Source of the DNA: Sphingomonas sp. 7/4-4
GTDB lineage: Bacteria; Pseudomonadota; Alphaproteobacteria; Sphingomonadales; Sphingomonadaceae
Length of the DNA stretch: 64,000 nucleotides
Assembly: GCF_027941955.1 (NCBI RefSeq)
Contig: NZ_CP115960.1
Coordinates: 186,001-250,000, forward strand
Direction: 5' to 3'
Shown here: positions 1 to 9,460 of the stretch, piece after piece
Numbering within the stretch: position 1 is the stretch's first letter
How the letters are laid out: the number at the start of each line of letters is the position of its first letter
The notes under the pieces: model-generated
Database searches by the model: none
What the model was told of the DNA's origin: nothing
The model's input: the letters and a program-made list of their open reading frames with translations, nothing else
Position numbers and translations under genes: made by a program

Positions 1-283
1 TCAGTCCGGCCCAGTTCTCAGGCAGCACAGCCTCGGACTGCCAGGCGGCGAGTTCGCCTTTTTCCGTACGGATCAGTCTTCCCGCCGCATCATAGGTGTT
101 GCGTGTTATGAGGTGGTGCAACTGTCCGGCGCCATCGGGATCTGGCGCGATCGTACCCGTCACACGACCTTGAAGATCATAGCGGGTAGCGCTGGTGAAA
201 TCCGAAGGCGAGGCCTGGGCGAGCGCCGCCGAAGGAAGCACGATGGCGACCAGGCACAGCAGCCCTGCGACAGTCTTCTTCAT
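1..283 (-). CDS. RHS-family C-half protein (module 0), 3' end outside window
   Basis: Starts at the ATG at 283 and runs off the window at base 1, so only about 94 N-terminal residues are visible. A Sec signal peptide (MKKTVAGLLCLVAIVLPSAA, then LAQ) is followed by TRYDLQGRVTG and NTYDAAGRLIRTEKGELAAW, which are YD repeats. The same opening is found in the C-halves at 52250 and 58646, including the SPSDFTxATRYD start and the GELAAWQSEAV block. It lies 20 bases downstream of the N-half gene (303-1979), as in module A. By analogy the missing part should hold the RHS core and a C-terminal toxin followed by an immunity gene; that is inference. Confidence 0.85.
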   Translation of the reverse strand, partial: MKKTVAGLLCLVAIVLPSAALAQASPSDFTSATRYDLQGRVTGTIAPDPDGAGQLHHLITRNTYDAAGRLIRTEKGELAAWQSEAVLPENWAGL

Positions 284-302
284 GGCCGTTCCCCCAAGCC
301 GC

Positions 303-1979
303 TCATTGACACACCGACAGGCCAGCCCGCGGGCTGGTCACCCAGATCTTGTTGCCTTTCCAGTTATAGCCGTAGCAGGTGCGCAGGCTCACTCCGCCCG
401 AGCTCACCACCACGCCGCGCGGCCGCAGGTTATCGGCGGTGCCATCCGCGCCATATTCATAGCTGGTCACCGTGATCGGTGCCGCCGGGTCGCATGTTGC
501 GGCGTTCGAACCTGCGGCCGTCTGGCACTGCGTCTCGGTGGCTAGCAGCCAGATCGGAGACGATGCTTGCGTCAGCGACCCGCCCGAGTTCAGGATGTAG
601 GCATATTTCTGAACATAGGTATTCAGCTTTAGCGGTCGAGCAGACCCAGCCGCAGGGGCGGGCCCCATCGTCGACAAGACTCCACCATGCGTCTGGTCAT
701 AGGCGAAGTCAGTAACATTCCCTTTCGCATCGCTGATGGTCAACGGAAGATAGCAAGTTGCGCTGCTGGCGCAGGGCTGCGCGGGAAAGGTCTGCGCTCC
801 CTGCGTAATGGTCGTCAGCCCGGAGTTAGGCTTTGGATAAAAGATATAATATGGAAATCTATCGTCTCGTGAGCCGATCACGGCCTTGTTGCCCTCGGGC
901 GAAGTAACGCTGGTTAGATACCGGCCGAAATAGGTCGGCAGATATTGCAGCCCCCGTTGATCTGTGAAGGATACCAGAACATAGCCGTGATAATCGAATG
1001 AAACCGAGTTTCCTGCGGGGTCGGTCCATGATGAATTATCATCGGGGAAATCGATATCCCCATCGCTCCTGCCTCCGGTTCCTGAGCAGCTGCAATAGAA
1101 ATACCAGTTCGATCCGTCGGCAAGCACCTGATGCTCGACATTATTACGACCAGAGACGTAGTAGTTATTTATTTTGCATGTGGTTGTCCCGGGGTCGGTC
1201 AGGCATGTTATTTTTTGCGACCCATACGTCCCATAGTTATAATGAGCCGTATTGCCCCGCACGTCGGTAGCCTCTGTCAGATTTCCGCTCGTATACTGAT
1301 AGGTAGTTTTCAACGCCGCCGTTGCACAAGTCGTTGAAGTAGATACGTAGTTCTGAGATAAGTTGAAAGCGCAGGCGGCGCTTACGGAGGTGCCGCTGTA
1401 ATCGAAAACCAGCGCGGAGCCATCGTTTGCGGTTACCAGCTTGGGAAGTCCGTTCAAGCGAACGACATCAACATTCAGTCCGTTTGGATGCCTGATGTTA
1501 ACATCTCGGCTTGTGCCATTAATAGTGTAAACCACGCCATTTCTGTTGGTGAATACGTAGTTTCCGCTAACCACTTGCAGGCTGGTATCTTCCTCGTCAC
1601 TTTGCGGAACGGCTGAGGCCGGCAATCCATAATAGACATATTTCTCCCGGCCGATGATCACCGTCGTAGTCGCTTCGTGCGTCATTGAGGCGTTCCGCCA
1701 TGTGATCCAGATGTCGTAATTGTGCGTCCAATTTGGGCCGAACCGCTTTGAGGAAGTCTCCGGCCCGCCGAGATACGATCGCTCCAGCGTCAGCGCCCCG
1801 ATCGAAAGATCGGTCGCCGACGTAGTGAAAGTGCCGTCGACCATGTTTATGCCAGTGGGGCTCGCCGTAATCACTTTGGGCGGGGTGAGCGTCGACTGCG
1901 CTTCCGCGGATGCCGTGAAACCAGCCGCGACCGTTATGGCCAGCGCTGCGAACGCAGCCCGGCGCGAAATCCGGAACAT
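303..1979 (-). CDS. RHS-family N-half protein (DUF6531-like, module 0)
   Basis: A 558-residue secreted protein. I chose the ATG at 1979 because a strong ribosome binding site (GAGAAGGGGAAATCG) precedes it and MFRISRRAAFAALAITVAAG is a good Sec signal peptide; the open frame extends to 2138 without support. After the signal comes a DUF6531-like start (TDLSIGALTLERSYLG) typical of RHS N-termini, then degenerate YD-type repeats (DVRGNTAHYNYG, DAKGNVTDFAYDQTHGGVL). It stops after TSPRAGLSVCQ, the same motif that ends the two other N-halves in this window. It appears intact. Function is inferred to be the N-terminal part of a split RHS shell that works with the C-half directly downstream. Confidence 0.85.
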   Translation of the reverse strand: MFRISRRAAFAALAITVAAGFTASAEAQSTLTPPKVITASPTGINMVDGTFTTSATDLSIGALTLERSYLGGPETSSKRFGPNWTHNYDIWITWRNASMTHEATTTVIIGREKYVYYGLPASAVPQSDEEDTSLQVVSGNYVFTNRNGVVYTINGTSRDVNIRHPNGLNVDVVRLNGLPKLVTANDGSALVFDYSGTSVSAACAFNLSQNYVSTSTTCATAALKTTYQYTSGNLTEATDVRGNTAHYNYGTYGSQKITCLTDPGTTTCKINNYYVSGRNNVEHQVLADGSNWYFYCSCSGTGGRSDGDIDFPDDNSSWTDPAGNSVSFDYHGYVLVSFTDQRGLQYLPTYFGRYLTSVTSPEGNKAVIGSRDDRFPYYIFYPKPNSGLTTITQGAQTFPAQPCASSATCYLPLTISDAKGNVTDFAYDQTHGGVLSTMGPAPAAGSARPLKLNTYVQKYAYILNSGGSLTQASSPIWLLATETQCQTAAGSNAATCDPAAPITVTSYEYGADGTADNLRPRGVVVSSGGVSLRTCYGYNWKGNKIWVTSPRAGLSVCQ

Positions 1980-2207
1980 CGATTTCCCCTTCTCAGAATA
2001 TTGCATCGCGCGGTGTTCTCGACGTGTTGCGGGTGAGCACGGAGACCGCCGCGAGACCCGGAGACGACGCCCGACCGCTTTCCACATACGGAGGTGGGCC
2101 AAGGTGAGCCAGGTTGCCGTTGAACTGCCTACGATCACCGTCAGTGTTCCTTAGAAGCCGATCCCGAGCTGCCTATGGCGCAGCCGGAACTGGAAGCTGT
2201 GAAATAG

Positions 2208-2831
2208 CTAGACCTGCACACAGACATTTGAGTTACCTGTCACGGTAACGCTGACGCTGCCCACGGCGGTCGCCCCCAGACTGTCTGAAATCGTGTAGTT
2301 AACGGTGTAAGATCCCGGGAGGCTGGCAGCCATCTGGATCGAAGTGGAGTCTGCGATGTCGACCCACATCGATGGGTTGGAAGCGGTGACGCCGACCAGC
2401 GAGAGCGGCGTGTTGCCGTCCGGATCATAGTCGTTGGAGAGCACATTCAAAGTCTTGTAGGCCGCGCAGTGGAAGGACGTGCTGTCTGCCACCGCAACAG
2501 GGGGCGTGTTTGTCGGCGTTGGGGTGGGAGTCGGGGTAGGAGTAGGCGTAGGCGTCGGAGAGGGCGCGGGCGTCGTGCAGGGTGCACCGGCCGCTCCCAC
2601 GACATACTGCGCACGGTTCCCCGCGGCGTCGAAGCAGGTCCCCGTCACAAAGCCGGTGTTTGGCCCGCCGCTCGTGCTCGTGCTCACCAGACGCCCCAGG
2701 GCATCATAGGAATAGCTGGTAGACTCCTGTGCGCGGGCATGGCTCGACGTGGCGACCAGTGCGCCGAGCGCAGACCCGGTCATCCAGCAGGCGCGCAGGA
2801 AAGTTCGGCGCGCCGAAGGCCGCAGATTCAT
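2208..2831 (-). CDS. Secreted RHS leader protein with one YD repeat, PT-linker and Ig/cadherin-like domain
   Basis: 207 residues. The N-terminus carries a signal with several arginines (MNLRPSARRTFLRACWMTGS). Residues about 35-75 hold a single YD repeat (YSYDALGRLVSTSTSGGPNT, then FDAAGNRAQY). A threonine-proline linker of repeated PT pairs follows at about 88-108, then a roughly 95-residue domain (PPVAVADS, LSNDYDPDG, GSYTVNYTISDSLG, VSVTVTG) that reads like a bacterial cadherin/Big_9-type fold. It is first in the minus-strand order leader, N-half, C-half, matching the order at 49851 and 56372. The later leaders lack the Ig-like domain. Role unknown; probably a secreted accessory of the RHS module. 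Confidence 0.75.
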   Translation of the reverse strand: MNLRPSARRTFLRACWMTGSALGALVATSSHARAQESTSYSYDALGRLVSTSTSGGPNTGFVTGTCFDAAGNRAQYVVGAAGAPCTTPAPSPTPTPTPTPTPTPTPTNTPPVAVADSTSFHCAAYKTLNVLSNDYDPDGNTPLSLVGVTASNPSMWVDIADSTSIQMAASLPGSYTVNYTISDSLGATAVGSVSVTVTGNSNVCVQV

Positions 2832-3098
2832 TTTAGATGTCCCCCAAACGAGCGGGTATGCGGCCGCCGTAAGAAACCGAATTCAATCGCTATCGTGAAT
2901 TTCGCCTGCGAGCCCCGTGGCGAATCGATTTTCGTTCTTGGAGGATGTGAGCGCAAGTCACGCTTATGCGCAACATTTTATTGGATGGTTATCGAGCGAC
3001 TAAGTACGAACTCTCTCTGTGCCCGGCGGCGGGCCCGTGCGCATGGTGGACCGGTGCTGGATTCGCCAATCTTCACAGCTGTGCGTCAGGTTTCGACC

Positions 3099-3419
3099 AT
3101 GGCGTGGTCCTACGGCTCCTCGCTCATCGAACCGACTGGTTCGAGCGTCCTCGTCGCGTCCATTCACTGGCTAGAAGGAACGTTGCTTGGCACGATCGCG
3201 ACGACCGTCGCCGTCATCTCTGTCGCCGGCATTGGGTTCATGGCGCTCACTGGCCGGGTGGACTTGAGACGCGCTGCCACCGTCATATTGGGATGTTTCA
3301 TCCTGTTCGGGGCGGAGAGGGTTTCGCGCTCGACTCCCTCCACCGCCAAGGACTCCTCCACAGGGGTCCGTACCGGGCTACCCGGGATCGACTTTTTCCT
3401 CCTGAAAACAGATGCTTAG
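3099..3419 (+). CDS. Orphan TrbC/VirB2-like pilin protein
   Basis: 106 residues from the ATG at 3099. The core (WLEGTLLGTIATTVAVISVA, then GFMALTGRVDLRRAATVILG and CFILFGA) has the two hydrophobic segments split by a short charged loop that define the TrbC/VirB2 major pilin family of type IV secretion. VirB2 proteins are inserted in the inner membrane and assembled into a conjugative pilus. No VirB3, VirB4 or other T4SS gene lies nearby, so it is an orphan here. The C-terminal tail after FGA (about 33 residues) does not look like the family and may be out of frame. An upstream GTG start with a longer leader is possible. Confidence 0.55.
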   Translation: MAWSYGSSLIEPTGSSVLVASIHWLEGTLLGTIATTVAVISVAGIGFMALTGRVDLRRAATVILGCFILFGAERVSRSTPSTAKDSSTGVRTGLPGIDFFLLKTDA

Positions 3420-3509
3420 CCGATCAGCTCGGCCACGGCCGTCCGTATCCGTCCGGCCCCGTTTCGGCAAATCCGGGTACTTCAGCGTGGTACGCGCGGT
3501 CGGAAAATC

Positions 3510-3589
3510 GTGGTACTTTTCAGGAGACCGACATTGCTCACCGACGCAAAGGTTCGCACCGCCAGGCCCCCGGGGCCAAAGCGATGCCC
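3510..3589 (+). pseudogene. Remnant of tyrosine integrase N-terminus
   Basis: The translated stretch LLTDAKVRTARPPGPK matches the start of DUF4102-type phage/island integrases (LTDAKVRxAKP). It breaks immediately afterwards into a REP-like palindrome. Just upstream the string GTGGTAC occurs twice (about 3487 and 3509), in the position where such integrases often have repeated arm-type sites. No catalytic domain remains. It suggests a former integrated element whose remains may include the orphan pilin gene at 3099. Confidence 0.4.
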
Positions 3590-3624
3590 TGCCTGGCTCT
3601 GGATCCCGCTTCGCGGGGATGACG
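3590..3624 (+). repeat. REP-like palindromic element
   Basis: Contains GGATCCCGCTTCGCGGGGAT followed by GACG, a short hairpin of the kind scattered through sphingomonad genomes. A run of five T follows shortly after, so it could also act as a transcription terminator for plus-strand transcripts. Confidence 0.45.
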
Positions 3625-3653
3625 CATTTTTGAATGGGACGGCGCCGCCCCGT

Positions 3654-4687
3654 TCACCCCCGCCAGTCGATCCACGCGCCATAAGGGTGGCATGTCGCCA
3701 GCAGCCGCGCCTCGCCGCCGGGCCAGCAGGTCAGCCAGAGCTGGACCTCACTGCGATCCGGCGTCCATTCGAAGCTGATCCATGCCAGCGGCCGCTCCCT
3801 GGTGGCGCGCGCGCCGGCGGCGGCGATCAGGTCGGTCGCGACCTTGCGGTCGGCGGCTTCCAGATATTGCAGCACCATCGAATGGAACACCGCGCGGCAG
3901 CGCCCGCCGCCTGCGGCTCGGCCAGCTGCTCGGCAAGCCACGACACTGCATCGGCGCGCGTGATCCGCGGCTTGTGGCGCTGCGCGAGGTCGAGCGCGTG
4001 GCGCAGCCGTTCGGCCCGCAGCGGCTGATCGGCGAAGACGAACGAGAGCAAGCGGTCACGCGTCGCTTCGTCGGCGGCGTCGAGCGGGTGTAGATCTACG
4101 CCCTGCGCCGTGATCACTTCGATCGCTGCTCTGGGCGGCTGCGCCCCGTACCATGTCGGCGCGATCCGCACCGGCGAGTCCGCCGCGCCCGCCGCCAGCC
4201 CGCCCAGATCATAAGCGTAGAGCACGAGATTGAGGTTGAGCCCCGCGCTCGATCCCAGTTCGAGCAGTTCGAAGGGCAGCCCGAACCTGTCGCCCGCCAC
4301 CATCAGCGCCGACAGGATCGCCGCGGCGCGATTGACTTCGTTGGTCTGGGGCGGCTGCTGCATCCAGTGCGCGATGAACGCATCCTCGGACGCCATCGCC
4401 GCCGCGATCGCCCCGTCGAAATCGTCATGCTGGCGCCGGTAGAGCGATTCCAGACGCCGCGGACGCCCCCGCCGGGCGAGCGCGTGGATCGCGGCATTGA
4501 AGCGCATCGCCAGCGCCGCCGCGGAAGGATCGCCGGGCCACGACCGGATCAGCGCGGCGGTGCGCGGCGCCCGGCCGAGATGGCGTTCGCCGGCTTCGAG
4601 TATCTTCGCGACGAAGGGCGAACCGAGAGTGCGGGCGATGTCCGCCTGGCGCGCAAATTCTCCCCGGGTCGCAAGATGGTCGTTCAT
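3654..4687 (-). CDS. DUF2332 family protein, one frameshift
   Basis: About 344 residues if the break is corrected. The start at 4687 gives MNDHLATRGEFARQADIART. The family features LELGSSAGLNLNLVLYAYDL (a methyltransferase-like glycine-rich segment) and an uninterrupted C-terminus in another frame (FHSMVLQYLEAADRKVATDL through ERPLAWISFEWTPDRSEVQL to GAWIDWRG) are both present. The frame changes near 3905 in a GGCGGCGGGC stretch; without correction the protein ends about 60 residues early in unrelated sequence. Biochemical function of DUF2332 is not established. It stands downstream of the chemoreceptor on the same strand, separated by a hairpin. Confidence 0.75.
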
Positions 4688-4745
4688 ATTCCTCCGGGGC
4701 GCGCCGGGCACCGGCCCGGCGAGAGATCAGGTCTGGCAAGGATGA

Positions 4746-4776
4746 GCGGCCGCGCCCGGTCAGGAGACGCGGCCGC
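4746..4776 (-). terminator. GC-rich hairpin downstream of the chemoreceptor gene
   Basis: A perfect 9-bp inverted repeat, GCGGCCGCG and CGCGGCCGC, with a 13-base loop. It begins 9 bases past the stop codon of the chemoreceptor gene at 4785. No T run follows on the minus strand, so terminator activity is uncertain. Confidence 0.35.
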
Positions 4777-4784
4777 CCGGGTCC

Positions 4785-6639
4785 TCAGAACGACTGCCAG
4801 TCGTCATGGCCGTTCGCGCGGGTCAGCGCGGAGACGGCCGCAGCGGGCAGCGGCTTGACCGGGCCGTCGAAATGGATCGACGACGCCTTGCGCGCTCCGC
4901 TCCTCGGCGATCCGACGTTGAACCGTGCCGCCTGCTCGCTGAGCGCAGCGACTTCGCCCGACAGGTTGCGCGCAGCCGCCGAGGTTTCCTCGACCATCGC
5001 GGCATTCTGTTGAGTCGACTGGTCCATCGTCCCGATCGCGATCGAGATCTCGCTGATCGCAGTCGACTGGGCCTGATTGTCGGTGGCCATCTCGCCGAGC
5101 AATTTGTGGACCTCGCCCACATCGCCCGAAATGTCGGCCAGCGCCGTATCGACCTTCTGCACCATCTCCACCGCCGCGACGATGTCGGTCTGGGTAGCGG
5201 TCAGCTGATCGCGCGCACGGCCCGCTTCTTCTTCGGCCCGCATCGCCAATGCCGAGACGAGATCGGCCACCACTGCGAACCCGCGGCCCGCTTCGCCCGC
5301 ACGGCCTGCTTCCACAGCGGCGTTCATCGCCAGCACGCGAGTCTGGAAGGCGATCTTGTCGAGCCCCTCGATGACGCTGTCGATGCCCTTGGCGCTCTCG
5401 GCCACGCGCGTCATCGCCTGCATCGCCTCGTCGGCGGTCGAACGGCCGGCGGAGACAGTCACGATCGTCCCGTCGGCGCGCTCGACCGTGCGGCCGGCGG
5501 CGGCGGCGGTCTGCTTGAGGCGACCGTCCATCTGGGTCACCGCAGCCGACGTCTCCTCGAGGCTCGCGGCATTGGCCTCGGTGCGCCGCGCGAGGTCTTC
5601 GGACGCCTGGGCGATCTCGTTCGAACCGTCGCGGATCGTCGAGGCGCTCTGCATCACGGTGCCGATCAGGCTGCGCAGCTCGGACACCGCGGCGTTGAAG
5701 TTGGTCTTCACTGCCGCATAATCGCCCGGGAAGTCGCGCGTGATCTCGGCGGTGAGATTGCCGTTGGCGAGCTCGGAGAGCTGCGCCGACACCGTCTCGA
5801 CCACCATCTTCTGCTCAGCCTCGGCGCGCGCATTGGCGGTCTCGGCGGCTTGCTTGGCCACCGCAGCGTCACGGAACACCAGAACCGCGCGCGCCATGTC
5901 GCCCAGTTCGTCGCCGCGATCGGTATCGGGCACGGCGATGTCGTTCTTGCCCGCGGCGAGATCGGCCATCGTCCGGGTGAGCCCGCTCACCGGCCGCGCG
6001 ATCATCCGGGTGAGCAGCATCGCCAGCCCGATCGCGATGCCGATCAGCGCAACCGCGCCGATCGCCAGCACGAACAACGCCGTCTTGATCGCAGTCTCCT
6101 GACTCGCGCCATTTTCTTCGATCAGCTTGGTCTGGGTGTCCTTGATCTCGCGCAGCGGCAGCACCGCGGCGCTGGTCAGCACGGCCTTGCCGGCGGCGCG
6201 CACTTCGGCTTCCGCCGCGTCGCGCTGCCCGGCCTTGACCTTCTCGATCAGCCGGTCGCCCCAGTCCTTGCGCCATGCGAGGGTTTCCGCGCGCGATTTG
6301 AGCAGCGCCTCTTCCTGCTTCGGATCGACCAGGATCTCCTCGAGCTCGGCCGAAGCCTTGTCGTAATCGTCGCGCCCCTCATTATACGATTTGAGGTAGC
6401 TCTCGTCCCCGGTGACGAGGAAGCCCCGCATCTGACTGTTCTGCCGCAACAAGGCGGTTTCCAGCGCCTGCGCCCTGGCGTGGATCGACTGACTGAGATT
6501 GTTGTGGTCGGTCGCACTGCGAGATCGACGAAATGCTGGTGAAGAACACCAGCATCACGATCGCCGCCGTCGCGCAGACCGTCAGGAACGACAGACCCAG
6601 CTTCCTCGGGATTTTCATCGATTTCAGCATGTTAGCCAC
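4785..6639 (-). CDS. Methyl-accepting chemotaxis protein (CHASE3-like sensor, HAMP, MCP signal domain), one frameshift
   Basis: Inner-membrane chemoreceptor of about 617 residues. A GTG at 6639 or ATG at 6630 begins the chain; TM1 (LGLSFLTVCATAAIVMLVFF) is followed by a periplasmic CHASE3-like helical domain (SQMRGFLVTGDESYLKSYNE), TM2 (ALFVLAIGAVALIGIAIGLA), HAMP, a long coiled coil, and the signalling hairpin IAFQTRVLAMNAAVEAGRAG then EAGRGFAVVADLV, close to the family consensus. The frame breaks near 6518, just after SISSISQ, and resumes with the LRQNSQMRG sequence. The C-terminus ends DDWQSF, which fits the xWxxF pentapeptide used to tether CheR/CheB. No other chemotaxis gene is in the window. 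Confidence 0.88.
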
Positions 6640-6840
6640 TTTTGCTCTTTCGTTTCTCTTTGCATTATAGATCGACCCGAACAGATCGACCCGAATGCGC
6701 CGGTTTTCCTGGCCCGCCCCGGAAGTCGAAGCGGACCAGCGTCACGTCATCGATCGCGGTGATCGCGGCGCGTGTCGTCGGAAGCGTGCAACAATGAGGT
6801 CCGGGCCGCCGCGCATGCGGCGACCCGGACGATGCGCTGA

Positions 6841-9321
6841 TCAGAAGTCGAAGCGGACCGATGCCGAGATCGTCCGGCCGTTGAGCACATGGGCACGTGC
6901 CACGCCGACCGCCGGGATCACCGGATCGTCGATCGCAGTGATCGCGAGCACGTCGAACAAATTGGCGGCGTTGACTGCGAGCGTCACCCGATCGACCGGG
7001 CGGAACTGCACGAACGCGTTGGTCGTCGTGTAGCCCGGCACCTTGAGCGTGTTCGCCGCGGTGGCCCAGCTGCCGGTCGTGCCGACGATCACCGCACCGA
7101 CGCTGAACCGGTCGGTCGTGATCTGCGGCGTGACCTGGTAGATCAGCTTGGCCTGATGCTGCGGCACATTGCCTGCGAATGCGGGGTTGATCGCGTCCTT
7201 GCTGATCTCCGCGTCGGTATAGGTCGCGCCGGCGGTCAGGCTGAAGATACCCATCCGATAGCCGCCCTCGACCTCTCCGCCGATCGCCTTGTAATCGCGC
7301 AGCAGCGGCAGGCCGGTGGTCGAGTCGAGATTGGTGTCCTCGGCCTTCGCCCAGAAGCCGGTCAGGTTGAGCGTCAGATTGTCGTTGCGGTACTTGAGGC
7401 CGGCCTCGGCCTGGTGCACCACATCGACGCCCGCATCCTTGTCCAGCAGGCTGCCGTCGGTCTTGCTGACGAAGGGGCTGAACTGGATGCGGTCGGCACT
7501 GGCGCGGCCGCCGCGGCTATAGCGCGCAAACACCGCGACCGGCTCGGCGATGCGCCAGAGCGCGCTGACCGAGTAGCTGAGATAGCCGTAATCATAGTCG
7601 ACCGGCGCCGGACGCGTGAGCGGCGAGATCGCGACCTGCATCTCGGGGACCGAGATCACGCCGTCGCCGTTCATGTCCTTCGCGGCAACGCCGACGCGGC
7701 CGCCGCCGAGCTCGGAGCCGATCACCGTGCCGCGCGCCTTGCCGAAATCATAGCGAAGGCTGCCGCCGATCGAGACTCCTCCGAGGCGCAGATTGACCGA
7801 GGCGAAGGGCGCGTTGGTGGTGTAGCCGAGCCGGTAGCCGCGACGGAACGTGCCGACGGTCGGGCCGCCATAACGCAGCGTGCCGTCCTGCGTGATCTTG
7901 ACGCCGGTCGCGGTGGCGACGTCGAGCAGCTGTGCGTCGCCATTGCCCGTGACGCCGCTGAGCACCGTCGCCCAGTTCCAGTCGGAGTCGATCGTCTGGT
8001 GCGAGCTGTACAGGCCGACAGTGGTCGTCAGATCATTGCCGCCGACATTCCACACGCGGCTGGCGCGGATGTCGTTGGTGACGTTGTTGAGGCTGTTGAG
8101 ATCGGTATCCGCGAGCATCATCAGCGCGGCCAGGCCGTTGCCGTTGAGCGTGGTCGGGTTGGCGATCGTCGCGCCGGCGTTCGGGCCGCTGGCATAGCGC
8201 AGCGTGCCGCCCGGTGCGCCGAACGCCGCCGTCATCACCGCCGCGGGCATGAACTGCGCGTAATAAATGCCCATGGTGTGGTTGGACATGTCGGCATAGC
8301 GGAAGCGCTCGGTGATATCGAAGCCGGCGACTTCGAACTTTGCCTCGACGCCGACCGACTTGACGATCGGGTGCTGGCCGGCGGTCACGTCGTCGTTGAC
8401 GACCTGGTTGTTGCCGTCGAGCGTCAGCTGGCTCTGATAATTGCGCGAGAACAGCGAGTCGTGGCGCGCATCGTAATTGGCGATGTTCTTGTAGACCGGC
8501 TTGTCGTTGGTGCCGCTCACGCCGAGCGCGGTGATGTCATAGGCCGGCGTGATGTCGTCCATATACTTGCCGTAGAAGCGGATATAGCCGCCCTCGAATT
8601 CCTTGGTGACGTTCAGCTTGATCTGGCCGCCGCGGGTCGAGTTGAAGCCGGTCGCGCGCGGGCCTTGGCCATCGCGGTAGAAACCGCCGACATGGAAGCG
8701 CAAAGTCGGGCTGATGTGCGCGCCATAGTCGAAGTCGATGCGGCGCATGCCGTAATCGAGGCCGGTCGAGAGCTGCACGGCGCCGCCGTCGGCATCGCCG
8801 GTCTTCGAGATGAAGTTGACGATGCCGCCCGGCGAGTTCGACGCGAAGGTCGAGGCCGAACCGCCGCGGATCGCCTCGACGGCGGCGAGGCTCAGGTCGG
8901 CGCGTAGAAAGGCGTCGGCAGTCGAGAAGGCGATGTCGCCGAATTCGAGGATCGGCAGGCCGTCTTCCTGCAGCTGCAGGAACTTGGCGCCGGTCGATGC
9001 GATCGGCAGGCCGCGGATGGTGATGTTGGCATTGCCCTCACCCGAAGCGGCCTCGGAGCGGATGCCGGGGATGTCGCGCAGGATCTCGGAGATCGAGCGC
9101 GCGCCGATCTTGTCGATCTCGGCGGCGCGCAGCGCGCTGGTCGACGTGGCGCTGTCGAGACGGTCGCGGCCCTTGGCGACGCCGGTCGAGAACACTTCCT
9201 CATTGCCCTTCTTCGCGGGCGCTTCGGCCTCTTGCTGCGCCGGGGCAGCGGGCTTGTCTTCGGCCAGGGCCGGCGAAACCAGCGCGAACGGCGCGACGGT
9301 CAACAGCAGATACTTCTTCAT
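6841..9321 (-). CDS. TonB-dependent receptor
   Basis: 826-residue outer-membrane active transporter. The ATG at 9321 starts a good signal peptide (MKKYLLLTVAPFALVSPALA). A spacer rich in A, P, E and K leads to the plug domain (IDKIGARSISEILRDIPGIR, ITIRGLP, VEAIRGGSAS, SPGGIVNFISK), followed by a 22-strand-type barrel and the terminal aromatic signature SASVRFDF. In a predicted extracellular loop near residue 549 the sequence DMNGDGVISVPEM fits an EF-hand calcium loop. The substrate is not evident; no sugar or siderophore genes lie immediately next to it. Upstream is a mini-ORF that shares the RFDF end. Confidence 0.9.
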   Translation of the reverse strand: MKKYLLLTVAPFALVSPALAEDKPAAPAQQEAEAPAKKGNEEVFSTGVAKGRDRLDSATSTSALRAAEIDKIGARSISEILRDIPGIRSEAASGEGNANITIRGLPIASTGAKFLQLQEDGLPILEFGDIAFSTADAFLRADLSLAAVEAIRGGSASTFASNSPGGIVNFISKTGDADGGAVQLSTGLDYGMRRIDFDYGAHISPTLRFHVGGFYRDGQGPRATGFNSTRGGQIKLNVTKEFEGGYIRFYGKYMDDITPAYDITALGVSGTNDKPVYKNIANYDARHDSLFSRNYQSQLTLDGNNQVVNDDVTAGQHPIVKSVGVEAKFEVAGFDITERFRYADMSNHTMGIYYAQFMPAAVMTAAFGAPGGTLRYASGPNAGATIANPTTLNGNGLAALMMLADTDLNSLNNVTNDIRASRVWNVGGNDLTTTVGLYSSHQTIDSDWNWATVLSGVTGNGDAQLLDVATATGVKITQDGTLRYGGPTVGTFRRGYRLGYTTNAPFASVNLRLGGVSIGGSLRYDFGKARGTVIGSELGGGRVGVAAKDMNGDGVISVPEMQVAISPLTRPAPVDYDYGYLSYSVSALWRIAEPVAVFARYSRGGRASADRIQFSPFVSKTDGSLLDKDAGVDVVHQAEAGLKYRNDNLTLNLTGFWAKAEDTNLDSTTGLPLLRDYKAIGGEVEGGYRMGIFSLTAGATYTDAEISKDAINPAFAGNVPQHQAKLIYQVTPQITTDRFSVGAVIVGTTGSWATAANTLKVPGYTTTNAFVQFRPVDRVTLAVNAANLFDVLAITAIDDPVIPAVGVARAHVLNGRTISASVRFDF

Positions 9322-9460
9322 TGCTTCATTCAGCCTTTGCATTGCGCGCGATCGTTTCGATCGGCGCGTCGTTTGAACCTGCTCCCTGGCCGGGCCGCGA
9401 AGCCTCGACAGGACTGGAGCAAAAGCCCGGCCGCACAGGCGCACCCGGGTAATCTGATGA

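Noticed and set aside
2469..3098. Plus-strand frame upstream of the VirB2-like gene that would extend it to 316 residues
   Set aside because: The first part is antisense to the PT linker of the RHS leader and has no signal or domain; only the part from 3099 looks coding.
4806..6542. Long plus-strand frame opposite the chemoreceptor
   Set aside because: Arg/His-rich shadow of the MCP gene with no recognisable domain or ribosome binding site.
6700..6800. Minus-strand frame reading IDDVTLVRFDF, considered as the end of a PP2C phosphatase or receptor
   Set aside because: Only about 15 residues look meaningful and the stretch has no upstream continuation; too little to support a feature.
6889..8907. 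672-codon plus-strand frame opposite the first TonB receptor
   Set aside because: Composition is typical of an antisense shadow (D, R, A, V), while the minus strand encodes a complete receptor.
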